DNA of 51,290 bases from Gammaproteobacteria bacterium. Its GTDB lineage: Bacteria > Pseudomonadota > Gammaproteobacteria > Steroidobacterales > Steroidobacteraceae. The position numbers and the translations under genes are program-made. The stretch covers positions 1 through 51,290 of the forward strand of contig DAHUXV010000221.1 of NCBI GenBank assembly GCA_027306985.1, given 5' to 3'. The notes beneath the pieces were generated by a model, which did not search any database, was not told where the DNA came from, and saw only the letters and a list, made by a program, of their open reading frames with translations. Within the stretch, counting starts at the first letter, position 1. Every line of letters starts with the position of its first letter. Below, piece by piece: positions 37,375 to 45,739 of the stretch.

Positions 37375-38082
37375 ATGAAGCCTTACGTGGTCTGCCACAT
37401 GGTGGCGAGCATCGACGGGCGCATCCTGCACAGCCGGTGGCGGCCGCCGGCCCGCGACGGAGGGGATCTCTTCGAGCGCCTGCACGCGAGGATCGGCGGT
37501 GACGCCTGGCTCGTCGGCCGCGTGACGGGGCAGGAGTTCGCGAAAGGGCAAGCCTACGATCCCCGCGCGGACCGCACTTTCCCGAGGGAGCCATGGCTCG
37601 CCCGCCGCGAGGCGGCCGCCTACGGAGTCGTTCTGGATGCGCACGGGAAGATCGCCTGGGGGCGCGCCGACATCGGCGGCGATCCGATCATCGTCGTGCT
37701 CACCGGGCAGGTCTGCGATGCGCATCTGGCCGGACTGCGCCAGGACGGTGTCTCCTACTTCTTCGCCGGAGAGACGACGCTCGATCTGCGCTCCGCGCTC
37801 GAGTTTCTCGATCGCGAGCTCGGCGTGAAGCGGCTGCTGCTGGAGGGAGGAGGCCACGTCAACGGCGAGTTCCTGCGCGCGGGCCTCATCGACGAGATCA
37901 GCCTCGCCATCTGCCCCGCGGTCGACGGCGCGCGCGGCGCGCCGAGCGTATTCGACTCCTCCGAGCGGGACTCGCAGCTGCGGGCGCCGATATCCGCGAT
38001 GTCGCTCGAGAGCTGCGAGGTGCTGGAGGGGGGCGCCGTGTGGCTGCGCTATCGGCTGCGTAACGAGGCTCCCGCGGCATGA
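37375..38082 (+). CDS. RibD C-terminal/dihydrofolate-reductase-fold protein
   Basis: This 235-residue protein aligns with the reductase domain of RibD: a V-A-S-I-D-G-R strand near residue 10, a G-R-V-T-G stretch near 50, and L-L-L-E-G-G-G-H-V-N-G-E-F-L near 155-170, which binds NADPH and substrate in riboflavin biosynthesis reductases. There is no deaminase domain and no other rib gene nearby, so a role in riboflavin synthesis is doubtful; many stand-alone members are unassigned NADPH reductases. Its stop overlaps the cupin start (ATGA), so the two are coupled. Confidence 0.85.
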   Translation: MKPYVVCHMVASIDGRILHSRWRPPARDGGDLFERLHARIGGDAWLVGRVTGQEFAKGQAYDPRADRTFPREPWLARREAAAYGVVLDAHGKIAWGRADIGGDPIIVVLTGQVCDAHLAGLRQDGVSYFFAGETTLDLRSALEFLDRELGVKRLLLEGGGHVNGEFLRAGLIDEISLAICPAVDGARGAPSVFDSSERDSQLRAPISAMSLESCEVLEGGAVWLRYRLRNEAPAA

Positions 38083-38441
38083 CGGTGTCGATCGTCCGGC
38101 TCGATGGACCGGCCGCCGGGGAAGCCTGCGGTCCGGCGCCGGAGCGCATCGTGGAAGGCGAGCCCGCTCACCGTGCGTGGAATGCCTTCACCGATGCGAG
38201 CGGCCAGTTCTGCTGCGGCCGCTGGTCCTCGAGCCCCGGCAGGTGGCGCGTGCGCTACACGGAGAGCGAGCTCTGCGTGCTGACCGCCGGGCGCGTGACG
38301 ATCGAGAGCGCCGCGGGCGAGCGGCAGTCATTCGCCGCCGGCGATGCCTTCGTCGTTCCCGCGGGGTTCGAGGGGACCTGGACCGTGCACGAGGAGTGCA
38401 CGAAGTTTTACGCCATCTTCGAGCCACACGCGGTGATGTAA
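38079..38441 (+). CDS. Small cupin-domain protein (Cupin_3/EutQ-like)
   Basis: This 120-residue single cupin has R-x-x-Y-T-E-S-E-L-C-V-L-T-A-G-R-V-T-I, G-D-A-F-V-V-P-A-G-F-E-G-T-W and E-x-x-x-K-F-Y at the C-terminus, which are typical of the DUF861/Cupin_3 group. The HxH metal motif is absent, as is common in this group. It overlaps the reductase gene by four bases and is followed after 38 bases by the threonine-synthase-like gene. Function unknown; possibly an isomerase or a ligand-binding partner for the operon. Confidence 0.85.
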   Translation: MTVSIVRLDGPAAGEACGPAPERIVEGEPAHRAWNAFTDASGQFCCGRWSSSPGRWRVRYTESELCVLTAGRVTIESAAGERQSFAAGDAFVVPAGFEGTWTVHEECTKFYAIFEPHAVM

Positions 38442-38479
38442 CCGATCGGGCCGCGAGGCGGCGAAGCGAGAGGCATCCG

Positions 38480-39727
38480 TTGAGCTACGTGCGTTGTCTG
38501 CGCGGCCTGGGCTCCGGTCGGGAATATCCTGCCGACCGGCTGATGAATCTCGACCCGGCCGATCAGCGCCCGGTGGAGATGGTGCTCGATCTGCAGCGGC
38601 TGCGGCGCGAGCAGCCGGACCTCGGCTGGTACCACCCCGGGCGGCGCGACCTCTGGCGGTTCGGCGCGCTGCTGCCGCTCGATATCGCCGATCCCGGCGA
38701 CAGCCGCCACATCGTCAGCCTCGGCGAAGGGTCCACGCCACTGCGCGAGTACGGCGACCATCCCCTCGCGCGCAGCATCGGGTTTCGGCTCCAGGTCAAG
38801 GACGAGGGCAAGGCCGAGCCCGGTTACGGCGCGAATCCGACCCAGTCGTTCAAGGACCGCGGCATGGCCATGACGGTCTCGATGGCGCGGCGCTTCGGGC
38901 TGCGCAAGCTCGTGGTGCCGACGCAGGGCAATGCGGGGGACTCGCTCGTGGCGTACGCCGCGGCCGCGGGGCTCGAGGCGGCGGTGGTCATGCCGAACGA
39001 CACGCCAATGCCCATCCAGGGCCGCGTCGCGGCGCTTTCACTCGCCAACCCCGGAATCGGGTTGGAGCTGGTCGAGGGCACCATCCGCGAGGCCGGCGCG
39101 CGGATGCGCGAGCGCTATCTGCCGCAAGGCTACTTCAATGTCGCCACCTTCCAGGAGCCGGGCTGGCGGATCGAAGGCAAGAAAACCCTCGGACTGGAGT
39201 TGGCCGAGCCCTCGCCGGGCGATGCGCGCTGGCAGGTGCCGGATGCGATCGTCTATCCGACCGGCGGCGGGACCGGAGTGCTCGGCATGTGGAAGGCGTT
39301 CGATGAGCTGCAGGCCCTGGGGCTCATCGGCCCGCAGCGTCCGCGGATGATCTGCGTCCAGGCCGCCGCGACTACCCCCATCGTCGATGCCTGGGCGCGC
39401 GGCGATCGCGATACGACGGCGGCCGCGGCCGGCAAGACGTTGTGTTTCGGCCTCAACGTTCCGGGAGGCGTCGGCCATTTCAAGGTGCTGCAGATCATCC
39501 GCGCGAGCGGCGGCTGCGCCATTTCGGTGCCCGAGGCGGACATGGAGCGGGCGCTCTCGGCCGTGTGGCGCGAGAAGCGGTGGTGGATCTGTCCGGAAGG
39601 CGCCGCCTGCCTGGCGGCGCTCGAGCCGCTGGCCGAGCAGGGGGCGCTCAGGCAGGGCGAGCGCGTGGTCGTCGTCAACACCGGCTCGCTGGAGAAATAC
39701 CTTCCGGACCTGCGCCGGCTCCTTTGA
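38480..39727 (+). CDS. Threonine-synthase-like PLP enzyme (fold type II)
   Basis: This 415-residue protein has S-L-G-E-G-S-T-P-L, N-P-T-Q-S-F-K-D-R-G with Lys125 as PLP lysine, P-T-Q-G-N-A-G-D-S (substrate loop) and Y-P-T-G-G-G-T-G (phosphate cup). It looks like threonine synthase, but the usual N-terminal C-x2-C knuckle reads C-L-R-G-L-G-S-G, and no thrA or thrB is near. Paralogues act on other amino acids, for example as dehydratases or diaminopropionate-type enzymes. The TTG start at 38480 is supported by AGAGG six bases upstream and the family N-terminus. The next start overlaps its stop. Confidence 0.86.
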   Translation: MSYVRCLRGLGSGREYPADRLMNLDPADQRPVEMVLDLQRLRREQPDLGWYHPGRRDLWRFGALLPLDIADPGDSRHIVSLGEGSTPLREYGDHPLARSIGFRLQVKDEGKAEPGYGANPTQSFKDRGMAMTVSMARRFGLRKLVVPTQGNAGDSLVAYAAAAGLEAAVVMPNDTPMPIQGRVAALSLANPGIGLELVEGTIREAGARMRERYLPQGYFNVATFQEPGWRIEGKKTLGLELAEPSPGDARWQVPDAIVYPTGGGTGVLGMWKAFDELQALGLIGPQRPRMICVQAAATTPIVDAWARGDRDTTAAAAGKTLCFGLNVPGGVGHFKVLQIIRASGGCAISVPEADMERALSAVWREKRWWICPEGAACLAALEPLAEQGALRQGERVVVVNTGSLEKYLPDLRRLL

Positions 39728-41031
39728 CCCTCTCCGTCACCGACGCGCCGGGTCTCCTGCGGGCGGTCTCGCGCTGGCAGCTCGTCGGACTCGCCGTCAA
39801 CGACGTGGTCGGCAGCGGCATCTATCTGTTGCCGGCCGCCGCGGCGGCGCTGCTCGGCGGCGCCAGCGTGTGGGCGGTGCTCCTCGCCGGCGTTGCGGCG
39901 GCGCTTTTGGTGTTGTGTTTCGCCGAGGCGTCGAGCTACTTCGATCAGCCGGGCGGAGCCTATCTTTATACCCGCGAGGCGTTCGGGCCCTTCGTCGGCT
40001 TCGAGGTCGGCTGGATGACGTGGCTGTCGCGCGTGGCGGCGATCGCTTCCATGGCCGATGGCCTGGTGCAGGCGGTGGCGTTCTTCTGGCCGGGGGCCGG
40101 GAGCCGGTGGGCGCGAGCCGCGATCATCTGCGGGCTGGTGTTGCCCCTTGGCGCGATCAACGTGCGGGGGGTGAGAGCCGGCGCGCGCGCGGCCGTCGCC
40201 CTGGTCATCGCCAAGATGTTGCCGCTGACCTTCTTCGTCGCGGCGGGCGTGTGGTTCGTGCACCGCTCGCGGCTGGGGCTGCTCGAGCCGCCGCGCCTCG
40301 GCTCGCTCGGGCCGGCGGCTTTGCTGCTGCTCTTCGCGTATGGAGGCTTCGAGAACACGCCGGCGGCGGCCGGCGAGTATCGCGATCCGCGCCGCAACGT
40401 CCCCTTCGCGCTCCTCTCGATGATCCTCACGGTGACGCTGCTCTATGGAGCGGTGCAGTGGGTGGCGCTCGGTACGCTGCCGGGGCTCGCGCGATCGTCC
40501 TCGCCACTGGCCGACGCGGCGCGAGGGTTTGCCGGCCCCATCGGCGCGTGGCTGCTGACCGCCGGCGCGGTGCTCTCGATCGCCGGCACGGCCGGCAATA
40601 CCATGCTGATTGGACCGCGATATCTCTTCGCGCTCGCATGCGACGGGTACGGTCCGCATTGGCTCGCGCGCGTGCACCCGCAGTACCGCACGCCTGCCTG
40701 CGCGATCATCGTGCAGGGCGTGCTCGCGCTCGCGCTGGCCCTGTACGGCTCGTTCGCGCAGCTGGCGAGCCTGTCGGTGATCGCGCGGGTGGCCACCTAC
40801 ATCGGCACCGCTGCCGCCGTGCCGCTCCTGCGCCGGCGCCTGGCCGGTCGCGCTTCGGTGCGCCTGCCTCTGGGGCCCGCGATTCCGGTCGCGGCCGCCG
40901 TCGTGGCGGCGGCGCTGCTGGCGAGTGCCACCGCAGCCAACCTGCTCGCCGTGATCGGTGCGCTGGCCGCAGGGGGCGTCGTTTTTGCCGCTCGCCGGCC
41001 GGCGAGCGAGACCGGACCCGACCGGTGTTGA
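39724..41031 (+). CDS. Amino acid permease (APC superfamily)
   Basis: This 435-residue protein has about twelve membrane helices. N-D-V-V-G-S-G-I-Y-L-L-P in helix 1 and F-A-Y-G-G-F-E in helix 6 are the unwound substrate-binding helices of the LeuT-like APC fold. The TTG start overlaps the stop of the threonine-synthase-like gene (TTGA), so transporter and enzyme are made together; the substrate of one is probably that of the other. It is different in sequence from the permease at 28697. It converges on the S-adenosylmethionine synthetase gene 12 bases later. Confidence 0.9.
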   Translation: MTLSVTDAPGLLRAVSRWQLVGLAVNDVVGSGIYLLPAAAAALLGGASVWAVLLAGVAAALLVLCFAEASSYFDQPGGAYLYTREAFGPFVGFEVGWMTWLSRVAAIASMADGLVQAVAFFWPGAGSRWARAAIICGLVLPLGAINVRGVRAGARAAVALVIAKMLPLTFFVAAGVWFVHRSRLGLLEPPRLGSLGPAALLLLFAYGGFENTPAAAGEYRDPRRNVPFALLSMILTVTLLYGAVQWVALGTLPGLARSSSPLADAARGFAGPIGAWLLTAGAVLSIAGTAGNTMLIGPRYLFALACDGYGPHWLARVHPQYRTPACAIIVQGVLALALALYGSFAQLASLSVIARVATYIGTAAAVPLLRRRLAGRASVRLPLGPAIPVAAAVVAAALLASATAANLLAVIGALAAGGVVFAARRPASETGPDRC

Positions 41032-41043
41032 AGCGCTGAGAAG

Positions 41044-42243
41044 TCAGTACGCCGGCAGCCCGTTCGCCAGCCAGTCACGCCAGAGCTCGTCGGCCGCCGC
41101 CAGCCGCGCCTGCGCGAGCTCCTCGAGTGTGGCGGTCGGCAGATCGGCGCCGGGCGCGAGCCGCACGCGAACGTCCGCGATCTCGGGGTCGCGAACCGCT
41201 CGGCCGATGCGACTGACGAGCACGCAGCAGGCGTCCTCGACGCCGGGCGCATGCGCGACCGCGTCGGCGGCGATGCGGGCGGCCAGCACGTTGTAGATCT
41301 TGCCGACGTGCGTCACGGGATTCTTGCCGGCGACAGCCTCGATGCTCATCGGCCGGCAGGGGGTGATGAGGCCATTGGCGCGATTGCCGCGACCCACCTC
41401 GCCGTCATCACCGGCTTCCGCCGAAGTACCGGTGACGGTCAGGTAGATGCTTCCCGGGCCATCGCCGTCGGCGGCATTGACGGCGACCGCGGGCTCGCGC
41501 CCGAGTGACCGGCGCGCCAGGCCGGCGGCGAGTTGCGCGATCCGGGCTCGCTTCGCCAGATAGTCGGCGACGCTTGCGACGTGACGATCCACGAGTGCGC
41601 ACGCGACCGTCAGGCGCACCTCATCGCCCATCCGTATTCCCATCACCTTGATGTCCTCGCCGATCTGCGGAGACTCGCGTTTGAGGTCGGGCGAGTTCAG
41701 GCCCGTCTCGACGGCCAGCACGGCCGTCTCGAGTGCATCGAGCGGCGCATAGCCCACGCCGCACGATGTGTCGTTGGCGAGCGCGTGACCCAGCGTCCGG
41801 CCGCGCGCGAACAGGTCCACGAGCTCGCTCGAGCTCGGCCGAATGAGGCAGTGAATGCGCACGTGACGCTCCGGGTCGAGAGCGTGCAAATGGGTCTTCA
41901 GCCACCGCCGGCTGCCCTCGACCGCGAGCTCCTCGATCGGCACCCTGATGCCGCGGAACTCGAGCGTCGCGCGGCCGCTGAGATAGATCGCGATCGGAGC
42001 GAGCATCCGGCCGCCGCCGAAGGCGGGCTGCGACATGCCGCCGACGAGCAGTCCCTTGTCGAGGTTGTGATGCAGGATGTGCCCGAAACGCTCGAGATAG
42101 AATCGGGACAGCGAGCCGCTGAGCTCCTCCGCGAGCGCATCGCAGACGGTATCCGGATGGCCGATCCCTTTGCGCTCCACGACCTCCACCGGCGCACGAG
42201 CCGCGCCGCCACCGCCGTCGAAGCACGAAACGCTCAGTCGCAT
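41044..42243 (-). CDS. Archaeal-type S-adenosylmethionine synthetase (MAT)
   Basis: This 399-residue protein is of the archaeal MAT family (PF01941-like), not the MetK type. It has [17 protein letters not shown] near residue 25, the long [12 protein letters not shown] segment, N-A-A-D-G-D-G-P, and [13 protein letters not shown] near 310. These carry the ATP- and methionine-binding residues. The enzyme makes S-adenosylmethionine in the cytoplasm. In bacteria this type is scattered and often clustered with special pathways rather than being the housekeeping copy. The start is ATG 42243; GTG 42249 is an alternative. Confidence 0.92.
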   Translation of the reverse strand: MRLSVSCFDGGGGAARAPVEVVERKGIGHPDTVCDALAEELSGSLSRFYLERFGHILHHNLDKGLLVGGMSQPAFGGGRMLAPIAIYLSGRATLEFRGIRVPIEELAVEGSRRWLKTHLHALDPERHVRIHCLIRPSSSELVDLFARGRTLGHALANDTSCGVGYAPLDALETAVLAVETGLNSPDLKRESPQIGEDIKVMGIRMGDEVRLTVACALVDRHVASVADYLAKRARIAQLAAGLARRSLGREPAVAVNAADGDGPGSIYLTVTGTSAEAGDDGEVGRGNRANGLITPCRPMSIEAVAGKNPVTHVGKIYNVLAARIAADAVAHAPGVEDACCVLVSRIGRAVRDPEIADVRVRLAPGADLPTATLEELAQARLAAADELWRDWLANGLPAY

Positions 42244-42367
42244 CGCCACCCCGGATGATCCCTCCGAGAGGACAGCACTTGCGCTGCCCGCCGATAAGTG
42301 GGGGTTCTACCTATGCCTGCGGGAGCTGCGGCGCTGGCGGGCGGGTTCGAGCCGGTGAGCGGCGGCC

Positions 42368-44914
42368 TCAGCTGCGGGGGCTGCCGGCCCGCGCCTGTTG
42401 CTGCACGATGGCGTTCGCCGCATTGGCCTCCAGAACCCAGGTGGCCGCGGCATCCACGGTGTATTCGTCCTCGTACCAGAGAAATCCGAACCGGGTGATG
42501 CACTCCGGGAAGTCCGGCTTGATCACGATGTAGCCCGGGATCATGCCGCCGGGGATGAAGGAGTTGTCGTAGCGGTTGTTGCCGTACGCCTGCAGCTTCG
42601 ACTCGGTGCCGATCCCCGAGATGTACGACACGCTCGAGACCGGGTGCGTGCCGAGCAGGTAGTTGGCGGCACGGAGAGTGTATTCGGGGCCGACGATGTC
42701 GGGAAACGCCTCGTGGAGGAAGTACATCTCCACGCCGAATTCCGCCACCTGGGACGAGCCGCCCCAGGCGCCGAGGGACGGAGGCACCTCGAATGGGGTG
42801 GCGGCGAGGGAGTGATTCAACTGCGGAACGAAGGCTTCAACCGCCGTGCGAAGCCGCGTCCGGTAGTCCGCGCTCAGATAGGGCAGAACCCGTACGGCTG
42901 ACCAGCCGCCGAAAGCGATCTGCTTCGCGGTCGAGGGGAACATCGCCTCCACCTGCTTCCTGTACGGCTCGGCGCCGTGAGTCGCGAGCGTCAGCTCCAC
43001 TGCGGCGGTCCACTTCGGTGAGCCGAAGCCGAACTCGCGGTATCCCCGCGCGCCTTCCAGGTATCCCGGAAGGTGCCCGTGGGCGGGGTGTGCCTGCGCG
43101 TCTTTCCACATCTCGATGGCCGCCCGGAGGCACTCCCTGGACAACGGGTCGTTCCAGCCCTTCAGGGTACGCGAGGCGGTGGCCAGCGATGCCGCGGCGG
43201 CGTATTCCATCTCCGGGGACGTCATCGTCCAGGCCCACCGGGGGTAGGGGTTGTTGGAGTAAACCCCGGTTTGCGAGGCACCGTCGCCGATGAAGGTATA
43301 CGCCTGCAGGTAGGGGGATTGGATCCCGGTGAATGGATGTCCCACCGCGTGAATCTGCGCCAGAGTCTGCAGCACGCCGTGCTCCACTTGCTCGACGACA
43401 TCGGGGATGCCGTCGGGCCGGTGCATGACGACCGAGCGGGTCTTCTCGTTCACCGCGAGCGCATCCCACTTCATGTGGAACGTCTCATAGGCCAGCGACA
43501 GATTCTGGATCGTGCCGTACTGTCCGAAGGCGTCGTTGTCGAAATCGCCGGCGTCGAACCAGCCGCCGACGTTGAGTCCCGGGATGTGCTGTCCGGGCTT
43601 GTAGGGCGATTCGGTGTCGGGACCCATCCAGTAGCCGTCGAAGTGCGTGATGTCGGGCGGCGCCTGCAGGGCGTCCGTCATGTGCGCAATGCCGTGCCAC
43701 ACGTGGTAGGCATCGCGCACCGACACGTGGTCCATCTGCTCCGCCAGGAAGCCGTCGAGGGAGGTTTGCCAGGTGTTCGCGTAGACGTTCCGGGCGATCG
43801 GGAAGACATCGGTCCGCTCGCCCGCGTATTCGATCGCGTACAGGCCGGGCTTCCTCACCGAGGAGAAATCGAATCTGGCGTAGTCGTAGCGCAGCCAGCG
43901 CCGGGGTGCCGAGATCGGGCCCTCGTAGACCTTGCGGTAGGTGCCGTCGTCCGCGAGCCGCAGCACCGCCGCCGTGCGGGGGGCCTTGAACCTGCGGTCG
44001 AGCTCGATGACCGCGACCTTCGGGAAGGCGGCGGCATAGCCGGCCTGGCTGTGCGCGATCATCGGCGGGCGGGTCCAGCCGGGTATGTCGCTCGGGCGGA
44101 TGTGCCAGACCACCGCGTCCCGGGTCTTGCCCGCCGGAATCAGCGTGCGCAGCACGTACCAGCCGTTGGAGGCCAGGTCCCGGCCGTCGTAAAGGAGAAT
44201 CGGCCCGGTCTCCGACCTCACGCTGATGCGATCGAGCGGATCGCTCACCGCCAGCGTGACGCTCCTGCCCTGCGCGAACGGCAGAGGCTGGGTGTAACCG
44301 GCGGCCTCGTGCCACTGATGCACGTACCAGAGGCTCTTCGGGTCTGCGGGCCTGGGCCGGACCACGGTCATCCGATCCTCGGGACTGCGTGGCAAGACGC
44401 CGAACACCTTGTCGTCGATCGCGTATGCCTTGTCCATGTATATGGAAGGCAGGAACTCCAGATTGAAGCCGGCGCGCCCGACCAGCGTCCGCGGCAGCGG
44501 CTCGTCCAGGTTCACGCTCACCCGGAACCCGCCCGGCTCGGCGGCGACCACGATGCGGTAGCGCAGGTGATACGCCGGATAGCCCTCGGTGGCGATGAGG
44601 CGGTCGTGCGCCGCGTCGGCCCGGCGGGCGATGAGGTGTGGGATCGGGTCCCATTGCTGCGGCGTCGGCGAGAGACGCACGCTGCCGTTGGTGGCGATGC
44701 GGTGACCATGCAGGATGATCTGCATGGCGGCATCCTTCTGATCGAAGAAGACCGGGCTGTAGTTGTCGCTGTACAGCATGACGCTGACGCCCGGCGCTTC
44801 GAGGTAGCCGCTGCGCGTGACCTTCATCGTGGGGCCGGCGGCGGGGGCGGCGAGAGAGGCACCTGGCGCGATGAGGAGCGTCATCGCCAATACGGATCGC
44901 AGTCTGGCGCGCAT
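42368..44914 (-). CDS. Secreted glycoside hydrolase family 9 protein
   Basis: This 848-residue protein has a Sec signal peptide (about 1-22), an extra N-terminal beta-rich region, an Ig-like CelD_N domain (about 285-375) and a GH9 (alpha/alpha)6 catalytic domain (about 380-840). G-G-W-F-D-A-G-D-F-D-N near residue 450 holds the catalytic base Asp pair, and a Glu near residue 827 (W-V-L-E-A-N) is the expected acid. GH9 enzymes cleave beta-1,4-glucans, and some are exo-beta-glucosaminidases or glucosidases. No dockerin or carbohydrate-binding module is seen. The neighbouring genes give no hint of its substrate. Confidence 0.88.
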   Translation of the reverse strand: MRARLRSVLAMTLLIAPGASLAAPAAGPTMKVTRSGYLEAPGVSVMLYSDNYSPVFFDQKDAAMQIILHGHRIATNGSVRLSPTPQQWDPIPHLIARRADAAHDRLIATEGYPAYHLRYRIVVAAEPGGFRVSVNLDEPLPRTLVGRAGFNLEFLPSIYMDKAYAIDDKVFGVLPRSPEDRMTVVRPRPADPKSLWYVHQWHEAAGYTQPLPFAQGRSVTLAVSDPLDRISVRSETGPILLYDGRDLASNGWYVLRTLIPAGKTRDAVVWHIRPSDIPGWTRPPMIAHSQAGYAAAFPKVAVIELDRRFKAPRTAAVLRLADDGTYRKVYEGPISAPRRWLRYDYARFDFSSVRKPGLYAIEYAGERTDVFPIARNVYANTWQTSLDGFLAEQMDHVSVRDAYHVWHGIAHMTDALQAPPDITHFDGYWMGPDTESPYKPGQHIPGLNVGGWFDAGDFDNDAFGQYGTIQNLSLAYETFHMKWDALAVNEKTRSVVMHRPDGIPDVVEQVEHGVLQTLAQIHAVGHPFTGIQSPYLQAYTFIGDGASQTGVYSNNPYPRWAWTMTSPEMEYAAAASLATASRTLKGWNDPLSRECLRAAIEMWKDAQAHPAHGHLPGYLEGARGYREFGFGSPKWTAAVELTLATHGAEPYRKQVEAMFPSTAKQIAFGGWSAVRVLPYLSADYRTRLRTAVEAFVPQLNHSLAATPFEVPPSLGAWGGSSQVAEFGVEMYFLHEAFPDIVGPEYTLRAANYLLGTHPVSSVSYISGIGTESKLQAYGNNRYDNSFIPGGMIPGYIVIKPDFPECITRFGFLWYEDEYTVDAAATWVLEANAANAIVQQQARAGSPRS

Positions 44915-45211
44915 GGGTTGCTGACCTATGGGAGCGATACCTCACTAATGGTAGCGCATTCAAGACGGATGTGCGCGCACGCGATCGCCCCGTATCGCGG
45001 CGGCGGCACGACCGGGAATGTCGAGCGCGGTGTCGCCGGCGGCATCGCCGGCGCCGTGTTGCGCGACATGCTCGGCGGCAATCGCCAGAGGTCCCGGCCG
45101 GTACGGGCTCAAGCGGCCGCGCGCACGGGGCCGGGCCCGCATGTCATCGCGATCAGAACGATCGCTCATCCGAGCTGACGCGCGGCAGGATGCCGCTGTC
45201 AGCCGCGGGGA
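44915..45211. other. Intergenic region upstream of the GH9 gene, no gene seen
   Basis: These 297 bases lie between the GH9 start and the DUF190 stop. Short frames exist on both strands, but they lack family similarity, ribosome sites and consistent codon use. The GH9 promoter must be here; no convincing -35/-10 pair could be picked out. Confidence 0.4.
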
Positions 45212-45577
45212 TCATCCGTCCGGACCGGCGCAGTCCTCCAGGGATGGCGGATCGGCCGTGTCGGGATTGATCACGCCGAAGGAGGCGGGCGTATAGGCGT
45301 AGAAGAGGCGTATCTTCTCGCGGTGCAGCGTGTCGAGGAGCTTCTGCGCTTCCTCCGGCGTCACGATGAACTGCACCTCGACCGTGAGAGTCCCGGCGAG
45401 CTCGAAGAAGCGCGCCTCGTGCAGGACGTGATGGCGCCCGAAGCCGGCCATGGCCTTGAACGCGGAGCCGCCGCGAATGCCGATTTTGTTGCCTTGCTCG
45501 AGCAGCCATTCCCACACCAGGCGGCCTTGGTGCCGGTGGCCCTCGTGAACGTAGAAGCGGAACAGTGAACCTTGCAT
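45212..45577 (-). CDS. DUF190 family protein
   Basis: This 121-residue protein matches DUF190 from G-S-L-F-R-F-Y-V-H-E-G-x-R-H through G-G-S-A-F-K-A-M-A-G-F-G-R-H to V-E-V-Q-F-I-V. The fold is ferredoxin-like and resembles PII-type proteins. Many DUF190 genes sit beside the fluoride channel gene crcB, which is not seen here. It is probably a small cytoplasmic sensor or regulator. It stands alone, divergent from the phosphodiesterase-like gene. Confidence 0.88.
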   Translation of the reverse strand: MQGSLFRFYVHEGHRHQGRLVWEWLLEQGNKIGIRGGSAFKAMAGFGRHHVLHEARFFELAGTLTVEVQFIVTPEEAQKLLDTLHREKIRLFYAYTPASFGVINPDTADPPSLEDCAGPDG

Positions 45578-45739
45578 GCGAGTCGACTCCGCCCCGCGGC
45601 CGGGATGGCAGCGGCATTCTGGCCGAGATCCAGTCTAAGCGCGGGCTCCCGGGCAGGCAATCAGGACCGTAACGGAATTGTCACACGGCGGCCCTAAGCT
45701 GCGCGGCTACCCTGTCGCACTCACACGGGAACCGCCCCC

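Noticed and set aside
37184-37376. Minus-strand stretch resembling a xylanase-like R-G-M-R-F-G-S-A segment
   Set aside because: Only about eight residues are suggestive; the flanks do not continue the similarity and no catalytic motif follows.
43073-45178. 701-codon open frame opposite the GH9 gene
   Set aside because: GH9 catalytic motifs are on the minus strand; the plus frame is a compositional shadow.
44960-45178. Small frames on both strands upstream of the GH9 gene
   Set aside because: No start context, motif or consistent codon usage; treated as intergenic.
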